Positions 14,410 to 23,193 of a stretch of DNA of 25,067 nt are shown one piece after another; positions within the stretch are counted from its first letter, which is position 1; each line of letters opens with the position of its first letter. The position numbers and the translations under genes are program-made. Source of the stretch: an uncultured Oscillospiraceae bacterium (GTDB lineage Bacteria > Bacillota > Clostridia > Oscillospirales > Acutalibacteraceae); contig URDW01000009.1 in assembly GCA_900546735.1 (NCBI GenBank), positions 1 through 25,067 of the forward strand. The letters run 5' to 3'. Below the pieces are notes generated by a model. The model was not told where the DNA came from. It saw only the letters and a list, made by a program, of their open reading frames with translations, and made no database searches.

Positions 14410-14868
14410 ATGGCACTCAGAAAAATTGTAATGTTTGGCGATCCGATCCTGAACAAAAAGAGCAGGGCAGTCGATAAGTTTGACGACCGCCTTGCGCAGC
14501 TGATCGACGATATGGCCGAGACGATGTATGCACAAAACGGCGTCGGTCTGGCTGCCGTGCAGGTCGGTATTCTAAAACGTGTAATCGTGATTGATGTGGG
14601 TAACGGCCTGATAGAGCTTGTTAACCCTGAGATCATCAAAACCGAGGGCTCCCAGCATAATCGTGAGGGCTGCCTGTCTTTTCCCGGTCGGTTCGGTACA
14701 ACAGAGCGCCCTATGAAAGTACAGATCAAGGCACAGGACCGCAACGGCACCTGGCATATTTATACCGGCGAAGGTCTTCTTGCCATGGCTTTCTGCCACG
14801 AAACCGATCATCTGGACGGTGTGCTGTTCACTTCGCATCTGCTGCCCGGTGAGAAGGTGAGCATGTGA
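14410..14868 (+). CDS. def: Peptide deformylase
   Basis: The 152-residue metalloenzyme removes the N-formyl group from nascent proteins. All three motifs are present: GVGLAAVQ (44-51), EGCLS (87-91, metal ligand Cys89) and HETDH (130-134, two metal-binding His and catalytic Glu). AGGAG precedes the start. It overlaps fmt, whose product makes the formyl-Met-tRNA that deformylase later processes, so the pair is functionally matched. Confidence 0.96.
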   Translation: MALRKIVMFGDPILNKKSRAVDKFDDRLAQLIDDMAETMYAQNGVGLAAVQVGILKRVIVIDVGNGLIELVNPEIIKTEGSQHNREGCLSFPGRFGTTERPMKVQIKAQDRNGTWHIYTGEGLLAMAFCHETDHLDGVLFTSHLLPGEKVSM

Positions 14869-15794
14869 AATGTATTTTTATGGGCACACCGGATTTTGCC
14901 GCTGTGTGCCTGGAAAAACTTGCAAGCAGCCGGCACGAGGTACTGGCCGTGTTTTCGCAGCCCGATAAACCGGTTGGCCGCAAGCAGCAGATCCTGCCTA
15001 CAGCTGTAAAAGCATGTGCCCTGCAGCACGGTATTCCTGTTTACCAGCCGCCGACTTTAAAGGACGGCAGCGCGCTTGCGCAAATAAATCAGCTGCAGCC
15101 GGACATTATAATTGTGGTTGCCTACGGCAAGATCTTGCCGACCGAGATTTTGCACGCGGCAAAATACGGCTGTGTCAACGAACACGCATCCCTTTTGCCG
15201 AAGTACCGCGGTGCGGCGCCGATTCAATGGGCTGTTTTAAACGGCGACCGGCTGACCGGCGTCTGTATCATGCAGATGGATGCAGGGCTGGACACGGGTG
15301 ACATCCTCTATACGGTGAAGACCGATATCGATCCCAACGAGACTTCTGCCGAGCTGTTTGACCGCCTAGCGGTTTTGGGTGCAGATGCGCTTTTAAAAAC
15401 GCTCGATTTGATCGAATCCGGCGAGGCCGTGCCGCAAAAGCAGCCGCAGGGTGATGGCTTTTATGCCAGCCGCATCACCAAGGATATGGCGCCGATAGAC
15501 TGGTCAAGATCTGCCGCGCAGATCCACAACCAGATCCGCGGCCTGCAGACCTGGCCGTGTGCGCAGACAACGCAAAGCGGCAGGGTGCTCAAACTGCATA
15601 CGTCGCGTCTTACGCCGTTTTCAGGCGGTGCCCCCGGCCAAGTCACCGAACAGAACAAACATCTTTATGTGACTTGCGGCGACGGCAAATGGCTGGAAAT
15701 TTTAGAGCTTCAGCCGGCCGGCAAGAAAAAGATGGACGCGAAAAGCTTTTTGTCCGGCTATCCTGTACAGACGGACACATATTTTGGGAGTTGA
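14865..15794 (+). CDS. fmt: Methionyl-tRNA formyltransferase
   Basis: The 309-residue product formylates initiator Met-tRNA using 10-formyl-tetrahydrofolate. The start is GTG at 14865, overlapping the def stop as GTGA; it gives KCIFMGTPDFA, the expected N-terminus. The catalytic-domain motif HASLLPKYRGAAPIQWAVLNG starts at His107, preceded by Asn, and MDAGLDTGDILY carries the catalytic aspartate. The C-terminal tRNA-binding OB domain begins near FYASRITKDMAPIDW. Full length for the family. The next gene follows after seven bases. Confidence 0.96.
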   Translation: MKCIFMGTPDFAAVCLEKLASSRHEVLAVFSQPDKPVGRKQQILPTAVKACALQHGIPVYQPPTLKDGSALAQINQLQPDIIIVVAYGKILPTEILHAAKYGCVNEHASLLPKYRGAAPIQWAVLNGDRLTGVCIMQMDAGLDTGDILYTVKTDIDPNETSAELFDRLAVLGADALLKTLDLIESGEAVPQKQPQGDGFYASRITKDMAPIDWSRSAAQIHNQIRGLQTWPCAQTTQSGRVLKLHTSRLTPFSGGAPGQVTEQNKHLYVTCGDGKWLEILELQPAGKKKMDAKSFLSGYPVQTDTYFGS

Positions 15795-15801
15795 ACGCAA
15801 T

Positions 15802-16497
15802 ATGGGTTCCTATATGCTTTATTATGTCACGGGCATCATCATGGTCCCGGTGATCATTTTTGCGTTGATCTGTCAGATCAATGTTAAAAATACCTTTAAT
15901 AAATACAGCCGCGTGCGCAGTGCGCGCGGCATGACCGGTGCACAGGCGGCGGAAAGCCTGCTGCGCGCAAACGGAATCACCGATGTGAAAATCCAGCGCG
16001 TTGCCGGCAATTTGACTGACCATTATAATCCAACGACGAAAACGATCAACTTGTCTGAGGGTGTGTATAATTCGACCTCTATCGCTGCGATCGGCGTTGC
16101 CTGCCATGAAGCCGGGCATGCCTGCCAGCATGCGCAGGGCTATGTGCCGCTGAAACTGCGCAACATTGCGATTCCGGCCACACGGATCGGTTCTACCCTT
16201 GGCATCCCGCTGGCTGTAATCGGTATGTTCCTGTCTTTTGAACCGCTGATTTTAGTCGGTATCGTTTTATACAGCCTTGTGGCGCTGTTCCAGCTGTTGA
16301 CGCTGCCTGTGGAATTCAACGCCAGTTCCCGTGCGCTGAAAACGATCGATCAATACGGCTATTTGAGCGGCACAGAATATGCAGGTGCCAAAAAAGTGCT
16401 TACAGCGGCCGCGCTGACCTATGTTGCGGCGCTCGTGTCGGCACTTGCAACGCTTCTGCGTCTGCTGCTTATCTATAACCGCAATAACAACAGGTAA
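15802..16497 (+). CDS. YugP-type membrane zinc metallopeptidase
   Basis: The 231-residue product belongs to the Zn_peptidase_2 (YugP) family. An N-terminal membrane helix (about 6-26) is followed by a soluble part with GVACHEAGHACQH; HEAGH at 102-106 gives two zinc ligands and the catalytic Glu. The later segment LPVEFNASSRALKTID supplies the likely third ligand (Glu). Two further hydrophobic segments lie about 131-170 and 205-225. I chose ATG 15802 behind TTGGGAG; an in-frame TTG at 15784 overlaps fmt and is less likely. Its place between fmt and rsmB is usual in Clostridia but not in Bacillus. The natural substrate is not known. Confidence 0.93.
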   Translation: MGSYMLYYVTGIIMVPVIIFALICQINVKNTFNKYSRVRSARGMTGAQAAESLLRANGITDVKIQRVAGNLTDHYNPTTKTINLSEGVYNSTSIAAIGVACHEAGHACQHAQGYVPLKLRNIAIPATRIGSTLGIPLAVIGMFLSFEPLILVGIVLYSLVALFQLLTLPVEFNASSRALKTIDQYGYLSGTEYAGAKKVLTAAALTYVAALVSALATLLRLLLIYNRNNNR

Positions 16498-16501
16498 GGC
16501 T

Positions 16502-17761
16502 ATGACCGACGTTCGCAAAACTGCGCTGGAAGTGCTGAACAAGGTGGAGACGGACGCATCCTTTTCCAACCTGGCGCTGCTGCATGCGCAGCAGACTTTG
16601 GAATCGGCAAAGGACCGCGCGCTGCTTAGCCGCCTGGTTTACGGTGTGCTCGAGCGCAAAATGACGCTCGACTACATAATTGAACAGTATGCGCACCAAT
16701 ATGCCAAAACGAAAAAAGCTGTCAAGAATGTGCTGCGGCTGGGTGTGTACCAGATCTATTTTATGGACAGTGTTCCCGACCATGCCGCCGTGCATGAGAC
16801 CGTCAGCCTGCTGGACCGGTGCAAACTTGCCTATGCCAAAAAGTTTGTAAATGCGGTTTTGCGCAGTGTGTGTAAACGTGAAGTCCAGTTGGATAAGCTG
16901 CCGGACACGCTGCGTTATTCGTGCCCGCAGGCGCTGATCGGTCTGTGGACGCATGCTTACGGGAAAGAAAGAACACATGAGATCCTTTCTACACTGGAAT
17001 ACGGCGCGCCGCTTTTCGTAACACCGAATACACTGAAAATTTCAGCCGAAGCGCTTTGTGACCGCTTTGTGCAAATGGGGATCGACGCAAAAGTAAACGG
17101 CGGTTCTGTACAGATCCTCTCTTCGGTAGATATAGCCGGCTGCTCGCTTTACAAAGAAGGTTTCTTTTTTGTGCAGGATCTGTCCAGCAGGCGGTGTGCC
17201 CGGGCTTTGGGCGCCAGACCGGGGGAAACGGTGCTGGATATGTGCGCTTGCCCGGGCGGCAAAACGTTTGCTATTGCCATGCAGATGCAAAACCTCGGCC
17301 GCCTTATAGCCTGTGATTTGCACGCCAACAAGCTGCCGCTGATCGAGGATTCTGCCAGGCGCCTGGGTCTTACGGCAATCGAAACGCGGCAAAACGACGC
17401 GTCGGTCTTTGATCCGTCTTTTCCGGCTGCCGACCGTATTTTATGCGACGTGCCGTGCAGCGGCTTCGGGATCATCCGCCGCAAGCCGGAGATCCGTTAT
17501 AAAGATTTAGATACGATCAAACCGCTTTATGCACGCCAGTTCCAGATCCTTTCTGTCAGCGCGCAGTATCTTAAAAACCACGGTACGCTGGTTTACTCCA
17601 CCTGTACGCTGAATAAGCATGAAAACGAGGAGATTGTCGGCCGCTTTTTAAAAGAAAATCCGGCCTTTCATCAACTGGAGTGCCAAACGGTATTCCCACA
17701 GCCAAACGGCGGTGACGGATTCTTTTATGCAGTACTGAAAAAGGAAGAAAATGAAAACTGA
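16502..17761 (+). CDS. rsmB: 16S rRNA m5C967 methyltransferase RsmB
   Basis: The 419-residue product methylates C967 of 16S rRNA with S-adenosylmethionine. A NusB-like RNA-binding domain occupies residues 1 to about 135 (RKTALEVLNKVETDASFSNL; LRLGVYQIYFMD). The methyltransferase domain has the SAM-binding motif LDMCACPGGKTFAIA. Its two catalytic cysteines are Cys319 (CDVPCSGFG) and Cys368 (YSTCTLN). The start at 16502 gives the normal N-terminus; an upstream in-frame ATG at 16421 lies inside the protease gene. The end overlaps rlmN by 11 bases, so the two rRNA modification enzymes are coupled. Confidence 0.95.
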   Translation: MTDVRKTALEVLNKVETDASFSNLALLHAQQTLESAKDRALLSRLVYGVLERKMTLDYIIEQYAHQYAKTKKAVKNVLRLGVYQIYFMDSVPDHAAVHETVSLLDRCKLAYAKKFVNAVLRSVCKREVQLDKLPDTLRYSCPQALIGLWTHAYGKERTHEILSTLEYGAPLFVTPNTLKISAEALCDRFVQMGIDAKVNGGSVQILSSVDIAGCSLYKEGFFFVQDLSSRRCARALGARPGETVLDMCACPGGKTFAIAMQMQNLGRLIACDLHANKLPLIEDSARRLGLTAIETRQNDASVFDPSFPAADRILCDVPCSGFGIIRRKPEIRYKDLDTIKPLYARQFQILSVSAQYLKNHGTLVYSTCTLNKHENEEIVGRFLKENPAFHQLECQTVFPQPNGGDGFFYAVLKKEENEN

Positions 17762-18791
17762 TCTGATGTCTATGACGCCGCAGATGCTTGCATCGTTTTG
17801 CGACGGACTTGCTTTGCCGAAGTTCCGCACGGCGCAGATTTATGCTTGGATGCACAAGTTTGGCGTCCATGATTTTTCGGCAATGAGCAATTTGCCGAAA
17901 GCGCTGCGCAGCCAGCTGGAAGAAGGCTGCTTCATTGCGTATTGTCAAATTGAAGACAAATATGTTTCCAGGCTGGACGGCACAGTAAAATATCTTTTTC
18001 GTTTGTATGACGGTGAATATGTTGAAACCGTCGTTATGCACTACAAATACGGGTATACGATTTGTGTCTCGTCGCAGGTCGGCTGTAAAATGGGCTGTAA
18101 ATTCTGCGCTTCCACGCTGGCCGGCTATAAAAGGAACCTGCTTCCCGGTGAGATCGAGGGGCAGATCCATGCCGCGCAGAACGACCTTGGCGTGCGTATT
18201 TCGCACATTGTCATGATGGGCATCGGTGAGCCGCTCGACAACTACGAGAATGTACTGACGTTTCTGGAAAACGTGCACGACTCAAACGGACTCGGTATCA
18301 GCCACCGCAACATTACGATCTCTACATGCGGTCTGGTGGATAAGATCCTGGATCTGGCTTCCCGCAAATTGCAGATCACGCTGACTGTCTCCTTGCATGC
18401 GGCAGATAATGAGACAAGAAATACCATTATGCCGGTCAACCGCAAATGGCCGATCGAACAAGTGCTGGATGCCTGCCGCAAATATTACCGCACAACTTCC
18501 AGGCGCGTTTCCTTTGAATATACGCTGATATGCGGTGTGAACGACAGTCCTGCGTATGCCGGGAAACTGGCTAAGCTGCTGCAAAATATGCACGCGCATG
18601 TCAATCTGATTCCGGTCAATTATGTAAAAGAGAATAAATTTGGACAAATACATGAAGAAACTGTGAAGATGTTTTGCCAAATATTGCAAAAACACAATAT
18701 TAATGCTACAATCAGAAGAACTCTCGGAGCTGACATCAACGCTTCCTGCGGTCAGCTCAGGCGCATGAAAAACCGAGGTGAGCAGTTATGA
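17751..18791 (+). CDS. rlmN: 23S rRNA/tRNA m2A methyltransferase RlmN (radical SAM)
   Basis: The 346-residue product makes 2-methyladenosine at 23S rRNA A2503 and tRNA A37. The radical-SAM cluster motif is Cys112, Cys116 and Cys119 in GCKMGCKFC. MMGIGEPLDNYENV is the SAM-binding glycine motif, and SLHAADNETRN follows. The methyl-carrying cysteine near the C-terminus is Cys333 in GADINASCGQLR; the other mechanistic cysteine lies in the N-terminal half of the radical-SAM fold. The final codons overlap stp by four bases (ATGA). Confidence 0.96.
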   Translation: MKTDLMSMTPQMLASFCDGLALPKFRTAQIYAWMHKFGVHDFSAMSNLPKALRSQLEEGCFIAYCQIEDKYVSRLDGTVKYLFRLYDGEYVETVVMHYKYGYTICVSSQVGCKMGCKFCASTLAGYKRNLLPGEIEGQIHAAQNDLGVRISHIVMMGIGEPLDNYENVLTFLENVHDSNGLGISHRNITISTCGLVDKILDLASRKLQITLTVSLHAADNETRNTIMPVNRKWPIEQVLDACRKYYRTTSRRVSFEYTLICGVNDSPAYAGKLAKLLQNMHAHVNLIPVNYVKENKFGQIHEETVKMFCQILQKHNINATIRRTLGADINASCGQLRRMKNRGEQL

Positions 18792-19516
18792 AAATTGTTG
18801 CAAAAACCGACAGGGGAAAGGTAAGAGCCACCAATCAGGACGCTTATTTTGTGGGTGAATTTCCAGGAGAAGTGGCCTGGGCCGTGGTGTGCGACGGCAT
18901 GGGCGGCGCTGCCGGCGGCAATATTGCAAGCGCGCTGGCTGTAAAGGTCATCAACGAGCGCATCAGTGCCTCTTATAATCCCCACATGAAAGAGTCCTCC
19001 ATCAAAAATATGTTGGAGTCTGCTTTGATCGCTGCTAATCTTGAGGTTTATGACTTGAGCATAGAACGCTCGGAACTGAACGGCATGGGCACGACCGTCG
19101 TGTGTGCCGTTGTAAAGGACGGCCAGGCCTATATCGCTTACGCGGGCGACAGCCGTGCCTACATCTCTTCCGGCGGCAAACTGACCCAGGTCACAGTTGA
19201 CCACAGCATGGTGCAGGACCTTGTAAACAAGGGCAAGCTTACTTCAGAAGAAGCTGCGGTGCACCCGAACCGCAACATCATCACCCGTGCGCTCGGTGTG
19301 CAGGACACGATCGATGTGGACTTTAAGCAGGTGGACTTTGCACCGGGAGATATTTTGATCCTTTGTACAGACGGCCTTTCTAATTATGTTTCGGCAGAGG
19401 AGATCAGCGAAGAGGTCAAGGACACAAAGTACTATGCCTTTGCTGACCGTTTGGTCAAAAAGGCCAACACAAACGGCGGCGGTGACAATATCACCGTAGT
19501 TGCGATCGCCAACTGA
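18788..19516 (+). CDS. stp: PP2C-family Ser/Thr phosphatase (Stp/PrpC)
   Basis: The 242-residue product is the metal-dependent phosphatase that opposes the PASTA kinase encoded next. The motifs are complete: TNQDAYFV (metal-binding Asp18), VCDGMGGAAGG (Asp36), YAGDSRAY, CTDGLSNYV and NGGGDNITVV. No signal or membrane segment is present, so it is cytosolic. It overlaps rlmN by ATGA and lies 17 bases before prkC, the conserved phosphatase-kinase pairing in Firmicutes. Confidence 0.96.
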   Translation: MKIVAKTDRGKVRATNQDAYFVGEFPGEVAWAVVCDGMGGAAGGNIASALAVKVINERISASYNPHMKESSIKNMLESALIAANLEVYDLSIERSELNGMGTTVVCAVVKDGQAYIAYAGDSRAYISSGGKLTQVTVDHSMVQDLVNKGKLTSEEAAVHPNRNIITRALGVQDTIDVDFKQVDFAPGDILILCTDGLSNYVSAEEISEEVKDTKYYAFADRLVKKANTNGGGDNITVVAIAN

Positions 19517-19533
19517 ATTCGGAGTGTAAATCA

Positions 19534-21486
19534 ATGGAAAATTATGTAGGCAAAAGACTGGACGGACGGTATGAGGTGCAGGAGATCATCGGCGTCGGCG
19601 GCATGGCCGTTGTGTACAAGGCGTACGACAGCATCGACGACCGCACCGTCTCCATCAAAGTCCTGAAAGACGAGTTTTTGGCAAACGACGAATTTAAACG
19701 CCGTTTTAAAAATGAATCAAAGGCCATTGCCGTTTTGTCGCACCCGAACATCGTAAAGGTCTACGATGTGCATTTCGGCGACAAGCTGCAGTATATCGTT
19801 ATGGAATATGTAGACGGCATCACGCTGAAAGAGTATATCCAAAAACAGGGCATGATCACCTGGAACGACGCCGTTTATTTTACCTCGCAGATCCTGCGTG
19901 CGCTGCAGCATGCGCATGACCGCGGCATCGTGCACCGTGACATTAAGCCGCAGAACATCATGCTGCTGCAAAACGGCCAGATCAAAGTGGCTGATTTCGG
20001 CATTGCCCGCTTCAGCCGCAGCGAAACGAAAACCATGACGGAAAATGCCATCGGTTCTGTGCATTATATCAGCCCGGAACAGGCAAAGGGCGAATTTACA
20101 GATGAGCGCACCGATATATATTCGGTAGGCGTCGTGCTTTATGAAATGCTGGCCGGTAAAGTGCCGTTTGAGGCGGAAAATGCTGTTTCTGTTGCTCTGA
20201 TGCAGCTGCAAAATGAAGCAAAACGGCTGACCGAGATCAATCCGGATATACCGCTCGGCCTTGAACAGATCACCGTCCACGCCATGCAGAAAAATCCGGC
20301 ACGCCGTTATCAGACGGCCACGGAAATGCTGATGGACATTGAAGAGATCATCAAAAATCCGAAAACTACATTTGATTATTCGTATTTTGTCGACAAAGAA
20401 CCCACAAAATACGTTGTGCAAAAGCCGGCACAGCAACCGACTACGCCGCCGGTCGTCCAACCGGACGATACGGCTGACGATGCAGCCGCAGAAAACAGCA
20501 ACAAGAAAAAAATGCTTGCCGCCGTAATTTCCGGTGTGATCGTTTTGATCGCAGCTGTTGTCGTTATTGTGCTTTATTTTACCGGCTCATTAAACACAGA
20601 TACGCGCAAGCTTGAAAATTTTGTTGGTCAAAGCTACAATTCTGTCATTGAAAATAAAAGCTATCCGTATGAATTTGTCGTAGAGCGCCAGGAAACGGAT
20701 TCGGCCGAACCCGGCACGATCCTTGACCAGAACCCGCAGGCCGGCGAGCGCGTGCTTGCTGACAGCACCGTGCAGCTGGTAGTGGCAGCCAGTGATGAAA
20801 CGCTCACTGTTCCGCCGGTTTACGGCAAAGAACGTGACCGTGCCGAACTGCTGCTGCAAAACGCGGGTATTACCAATTATACGTTTGTTTCCGTTGCCAG
20901 CAATGATGTGAAGGAAGGCTGCGTGGTTTACACAGACCCGCAGGAGACGACCGACATTTCGCCGGATACGGCAGTTACGGTGTATGTCAGTTCCGGTCCG
21001 TCCACGACTGCTGCACAGCGCGTGGCCGTGCCTGATGTCAGCGGTCTGTCCCGCAGCGATGCAAGCAGCACTCTGTCGCGTTCCGGATTTACCAATGTAA
21101 GTTTTGAAACACAGGACAGTACACTGCCGAAAGATATGGTTTTGGATCAGGAGCCTTCCGGCGGCACTATGGCTGAAATGGATGCTGCCATTACCGTATA
21201 CATCAGTTCCGGCGTTGCACCTGCGACAGAACCGTCGGAATATACGCTGCAGATCCAGGTCCACCTGCCGGATCTGGACACGCGCGATACGCTGGTCATT
21301 TATATTGACGGCCGCGAATATGACAGCGAAACGGTGGAGCTTAACGGTACGACCGCTACAATGGGCGTGCGTATTGCCAGGGACCGGACCGTTAATGTTC
21401 GTGCAGAACTGCTGGACCAGCACAGCACAACGACCTCCAGTGTAACGGTAGATTCCAATAAGTCGGTATCTCTTACGCTGGAATGA
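19534..21486 (+). CDS. prkC: PASTA-domain Ser/Thr protein kinase (PrkC/Stk)
   Basis: The 650-residue membrane kinase senses peptidoglycan fragments. Its kinase domain (about 12-275) has VGGMAVVYKAYD, Lys42, HRDIKPQN with catalytic Asp136, DFG at 154-156 and SPEQAKG. A juxtamembrane linker rich in Pro, Gln and Asp leads to one transmembrane helix (about 327-349). Three PASTA repeats follow outside the cell (about 362-418, 424-487 and 498-560); the first is the most divergent. An additional beta-rich tail (about 568-650, YTLQIQVHLPDL onward) is not a PASTA repeat and resembles no domain I can name. In Bacillus PrkC triggers spore germination by muropeptides, which fits with the neighbouring sporulation genes. 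AATTCGGAG upstream is the binding site. Confidence 0.96.
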   Translation: MENYVGKRLDGRYEVQEIIGVGGMAVVYKAYDSIDDRTVSIKVLKDEFLANDEFKRRFKNESKAIAVLSHPNIVKVYDVHFGDKLQYIVMEYVDGITLKEYIQKQGMITWNDAVYFTSQILRALQHAHDRGIVHRDIKPQNIMLLQNGQIKVADFGIARFSRSETKTMTENAIGSVHYISPEQAKGEFTDERTDIYSVGVVLYEMLAGKVPFEAENAVSVALMQLQNEAKRLTEINPDIPLGLEQITVHAMQKNPARRYQTATEMLMDIEEIIKNPKTTFDYSYFVDKEPTKYVVQKPAQQPTTPPVVQPDDTADDAAAENSNKKKMLAAVISGVIVLIAAVVVIVLYFTGSLNTDTRKLENFVGQSYNSVIENKSYPYEFVVERQETDSAEPGTILDQNPQAGERVLADSTVQLVVAASDETLTVPPVYGKERDRAELLLQNAGITNYTFVSVASNDVKEGCVVYTDPQETTDISPDTAVTVYVSSGPSTTAAQRVAVPDVSGLSRSDASSTLSRSGFTNVSFETQDSTLPKDMVLDQEPSGGTMAEMDAAITVYISSGVAPATEPSEYTLQIQVHLPDLDTRDTLVIYIDGREYDSETVELNGTTATMGVRIARDRTVNVRAELLDQHSTTTSSVTVDSNKSVSLTLE

Positions 21487-21497
21487 ACAGGTGAAGC

Positions 21498-22376
21498 ATG
21501 ACAGGTATGATCATGAAAGGTATCGGCGGTTTCTACTATGTGGAAGCCGCTGATACTGTATTTGAGTGCAAAGCGCGCGGCAATTTTCGCCGCCAGCATA
21601 TAACACCGCTTGCCGGTGACCATGTTGAATTTCAGACGGACGAAGTAAAAGGCAACGTGATCACCGCCATTTTGCCGCGGAAAAACGAATTAATACGCCC
21701 AGCTGTTGCCAATATTGACCAGTTGTTTATTGTGGCTTCCAGCGCGGATCCGCAGATCAATCCTTTGATGATCGACCGGCTTACCGCTGTGTGCGAGATC
21801 AAGCAGATCGAGCCGGTCATCGTGTTTACAAAGATCGACTTGGGCGATGCTTATAAATCGTATCAAAAAGTATATGCTGATGCTGGGTTTCGGACGGTGG
21901 CTGTAAATACGCAAAACGGTTCGGGTGCCGAACAGGTTGCAAAACTGCTCAAGGACCGTGTGAGTGCATTTGCCGGCAATACCGGTGTGGGCAAATCGTC
22001 GCTGCTGAACGCGATCTCGCCGCAGCTGCAGCTGCAGATCGGTGAAACCAGTAAAAAGCTGGGGCGCGGCCGTCATACGACGCGTCAGTGTGAACTGCTG
22101 AAAGTGTGCGGCGGCTATGTGGCCGATACGCCCGGTTTTTCATCGGTGGATACAGAGCGGTATACGTTTATTCCGAAAGAGGAACTTGCAGCATGTTTTC
22201 GCGAGTTCCGCCCGTATCTGAACGAATGCCGTTTTACCTCATGCCGCCATCTGAACGACAAGGGCTGCGCTGTGGCACAGGCTGTGCAGGCGGGCAAAAT
22301 TGCCCAAAGCCGCTATGCGTCGTACAAGAGCATGTATGAGGAAGTGCGCCATGTGGAGGAATGGGAAAAAAGATGA
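21498..22376 (+). CDS. rsgA: Ribosome small-subunit GTPase RsgA
   Basis: The 292-residue product is a circularly permuted GTPase that matures the 30S subunit. An N-terminal OB domain (GGFYYVEAADTVFECKARGN) is followed by the permuted G motifs: G4 is FTKID, G1 is GNTGVGKS at 160-167, and G3 is DTPGF. The switch region is KKLGRGRHTTR. The C-terminal zinc knuckle is NECRFTSCRHLNDKGCAV (three Cys and one His). Complete and of normal size. The stop overlaps the thiN start. Confidence 0.96.
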   Translation: MTGMIMKGIGGFYYVEAADTVFECKARGNFRRQHITPLAGDHVEFQTDEVKGNVITAILPRKNELIRPAVANIDQLFIVASSADPQINPLMIDRLTAVCEIKQIEPVIVFTKIDLGDAYKSYQKVYADAGFRTVAVNTQNGSGAEQVAKLLKDRVSAFAGNTGVGKSSLLNAISPQLQLQIGETSKKLGRGRHTTRQCELLKVCGGYVADTPGFSSVDTERYTFIPKEELAACFREFRPYLNECRFTSCRHLNDKGCAVAQAVQAGKIAQSRYASYKSMYEEVRHVEEWEKR

Positions 22377-22993
22377 AAGTGACGATCGTTGCCGGTGCGC
22401 CGCACCAGGACAGAGTGTTTATCAATAAAAATATTGACCGTCAGTCCTTTGTGATCGCGGCGGATGCCGGGCACCGTATTTTGGATTTTGAACCGGATCT
22501 GATCGTGGGCGATTTTGATTCTTCCGAGCGGCCGGACTGCAGCTGTCCGGTCGTTACACTGAACCCTGTAAAAAACGACAGCGATACATTTGACTGTGTG
22601 CAGAGGGCTGTTGAACGCGGTGCAACGCAGATTGAGTTTTTCGGTGCGCTCGGCGGCAGGATCGACCACACGTTGGCCAATATCCACGCACTGATCTATT
22701 GTGCACAGCAGGGGATAGACGCTAAAATCATCGACCCCGGCAATGTCCTTTATGTTTGTAAGGATAAAACGGTTATTCCGAAAGGTACATTTCACTATTT
22801 TTCCGTATATTCCCTTTTCGGTCCGGCACAGGGGCTGACCATCACCGGTGCGAAATATCCGCTTCAGGACCATTATCTGGAGCAATATGCACAGCTTACA
22901 TTAAGCAATGAGGTCGCTGAAGATTGTGCCCAGGCCGAAATTTGTGTAAAAAAAGGCACACTTTTAATAATTCTCAGTAACGACTTTGCATAA
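22373..22993 (+). CDS. thiN: Thiamine diphosphokinase (ThiN)
   Basis: The 206-residue product transfers pyrophosphate from ATP to thiamine. IAADAGHRIL, DLIVGDFDSSE, KNDSDTFDC and FGALGGRIDHTLANIHAL are the family motifs in order. The ATG at 22373 makes an ATGA overlap with rsgA; an ATG at 22361 in the same frame would add four residues (MGKK) and cannot be excluded. In Bacillus rpe lies between rsgA and thiN; it is missing here. The C-terminal half carries the expected substrate-binding beta domain. Confidence 0.93.
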   Translation: MKVTIVAGAPHQDRVFINKNIDRQSFVIAADAGHRILDFEPDLIVGDFDSSERPDCSCPVVTLNPVKNDSDTFDCVQRAVERGATQIEFFGALGGRIDHTLANIHALIYCAQQGIDAKIIDPGNVLYVCKDKTVIPKGTFHYFSVYSLFGPAQGLTITGAKYPLQDHYLEQYAQLTLSNEVAEDCAQAEICVKKGTLLIILSNDFA

Positions 22994-22997
22994 ATTT

Positions 22998-23006
22998 CAT
23001 AGTATA
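22998..23006 (+). promoter_or_regulatory. Possible sporulation -10 element (CATAGTATA)
   Basis: CATAGTATA fits the CATA-NNN-TA pattern of the mother-cell factors sigma-K/sigma-E. An AC dinucleotide lies 16 bases upstream (22980-22981), but no convincing sigma-E -35 is present. It could give spoVM a sporulation promoter separate from the housekeeping operon. The match is short and may be chance. Confidence 0.25.
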
Positions 23007-23035
23007 GAGTGCACGCAGTTCAGGTGGTGATTGCT

Positions 23036-23179
23036 ATGAAAGGGAAAGTGCGTAAGGAATTATTGTGGATCGCGTTTGGCGTAGGCTGCGTAGCGGCCTG
23101 TTGTCTGCCGACCATATGGATCACCCGCGTACTTGCCGTTGCAGTGATCATTCTTGGAATTATCTGCTGTAAAAAATAA
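23036..23179 (+). CDS. 47-residue two-helix membrane peptide upstream of spoVM
   Basis: A 47-codon open frame begins with ATG behind AGGTGG (23022-23027). The peptide has a basic start (MKGKVRKE), a hydrophobic segment with several cysteines (about 9-24, LLWIAFGVGCVAACCL), a short PTIWITR turn, and a second hydrophobic segment (about 31-45) ending CCKK. It would form a small helical hairpin in the membrane. I do not recognise a named family. Similar short membrane ORFs have, as far as I recall, been seen near spoVM in other Clostridia, but I cannot verify that here. It lies 42 bases after thiN and 14 bases before spoVM, with a proper ribosome binding site, so I consider it real. A sporulation role is suggested only by position. 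Confidence 0.72.
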   Translation: MKGKVRKELLWIAFGVGCVAACCLPTIWITRVLAVAVIILGIICCKK

Positions 23180-23193
23180 ACGGGGGCATTTCC

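Noticed and set aside
13760..14416. A 218-codon minus-strand open frame at the end of priA
   Set aside because: It is a shadow of the priA C-terminal coding region; no supporting signals.
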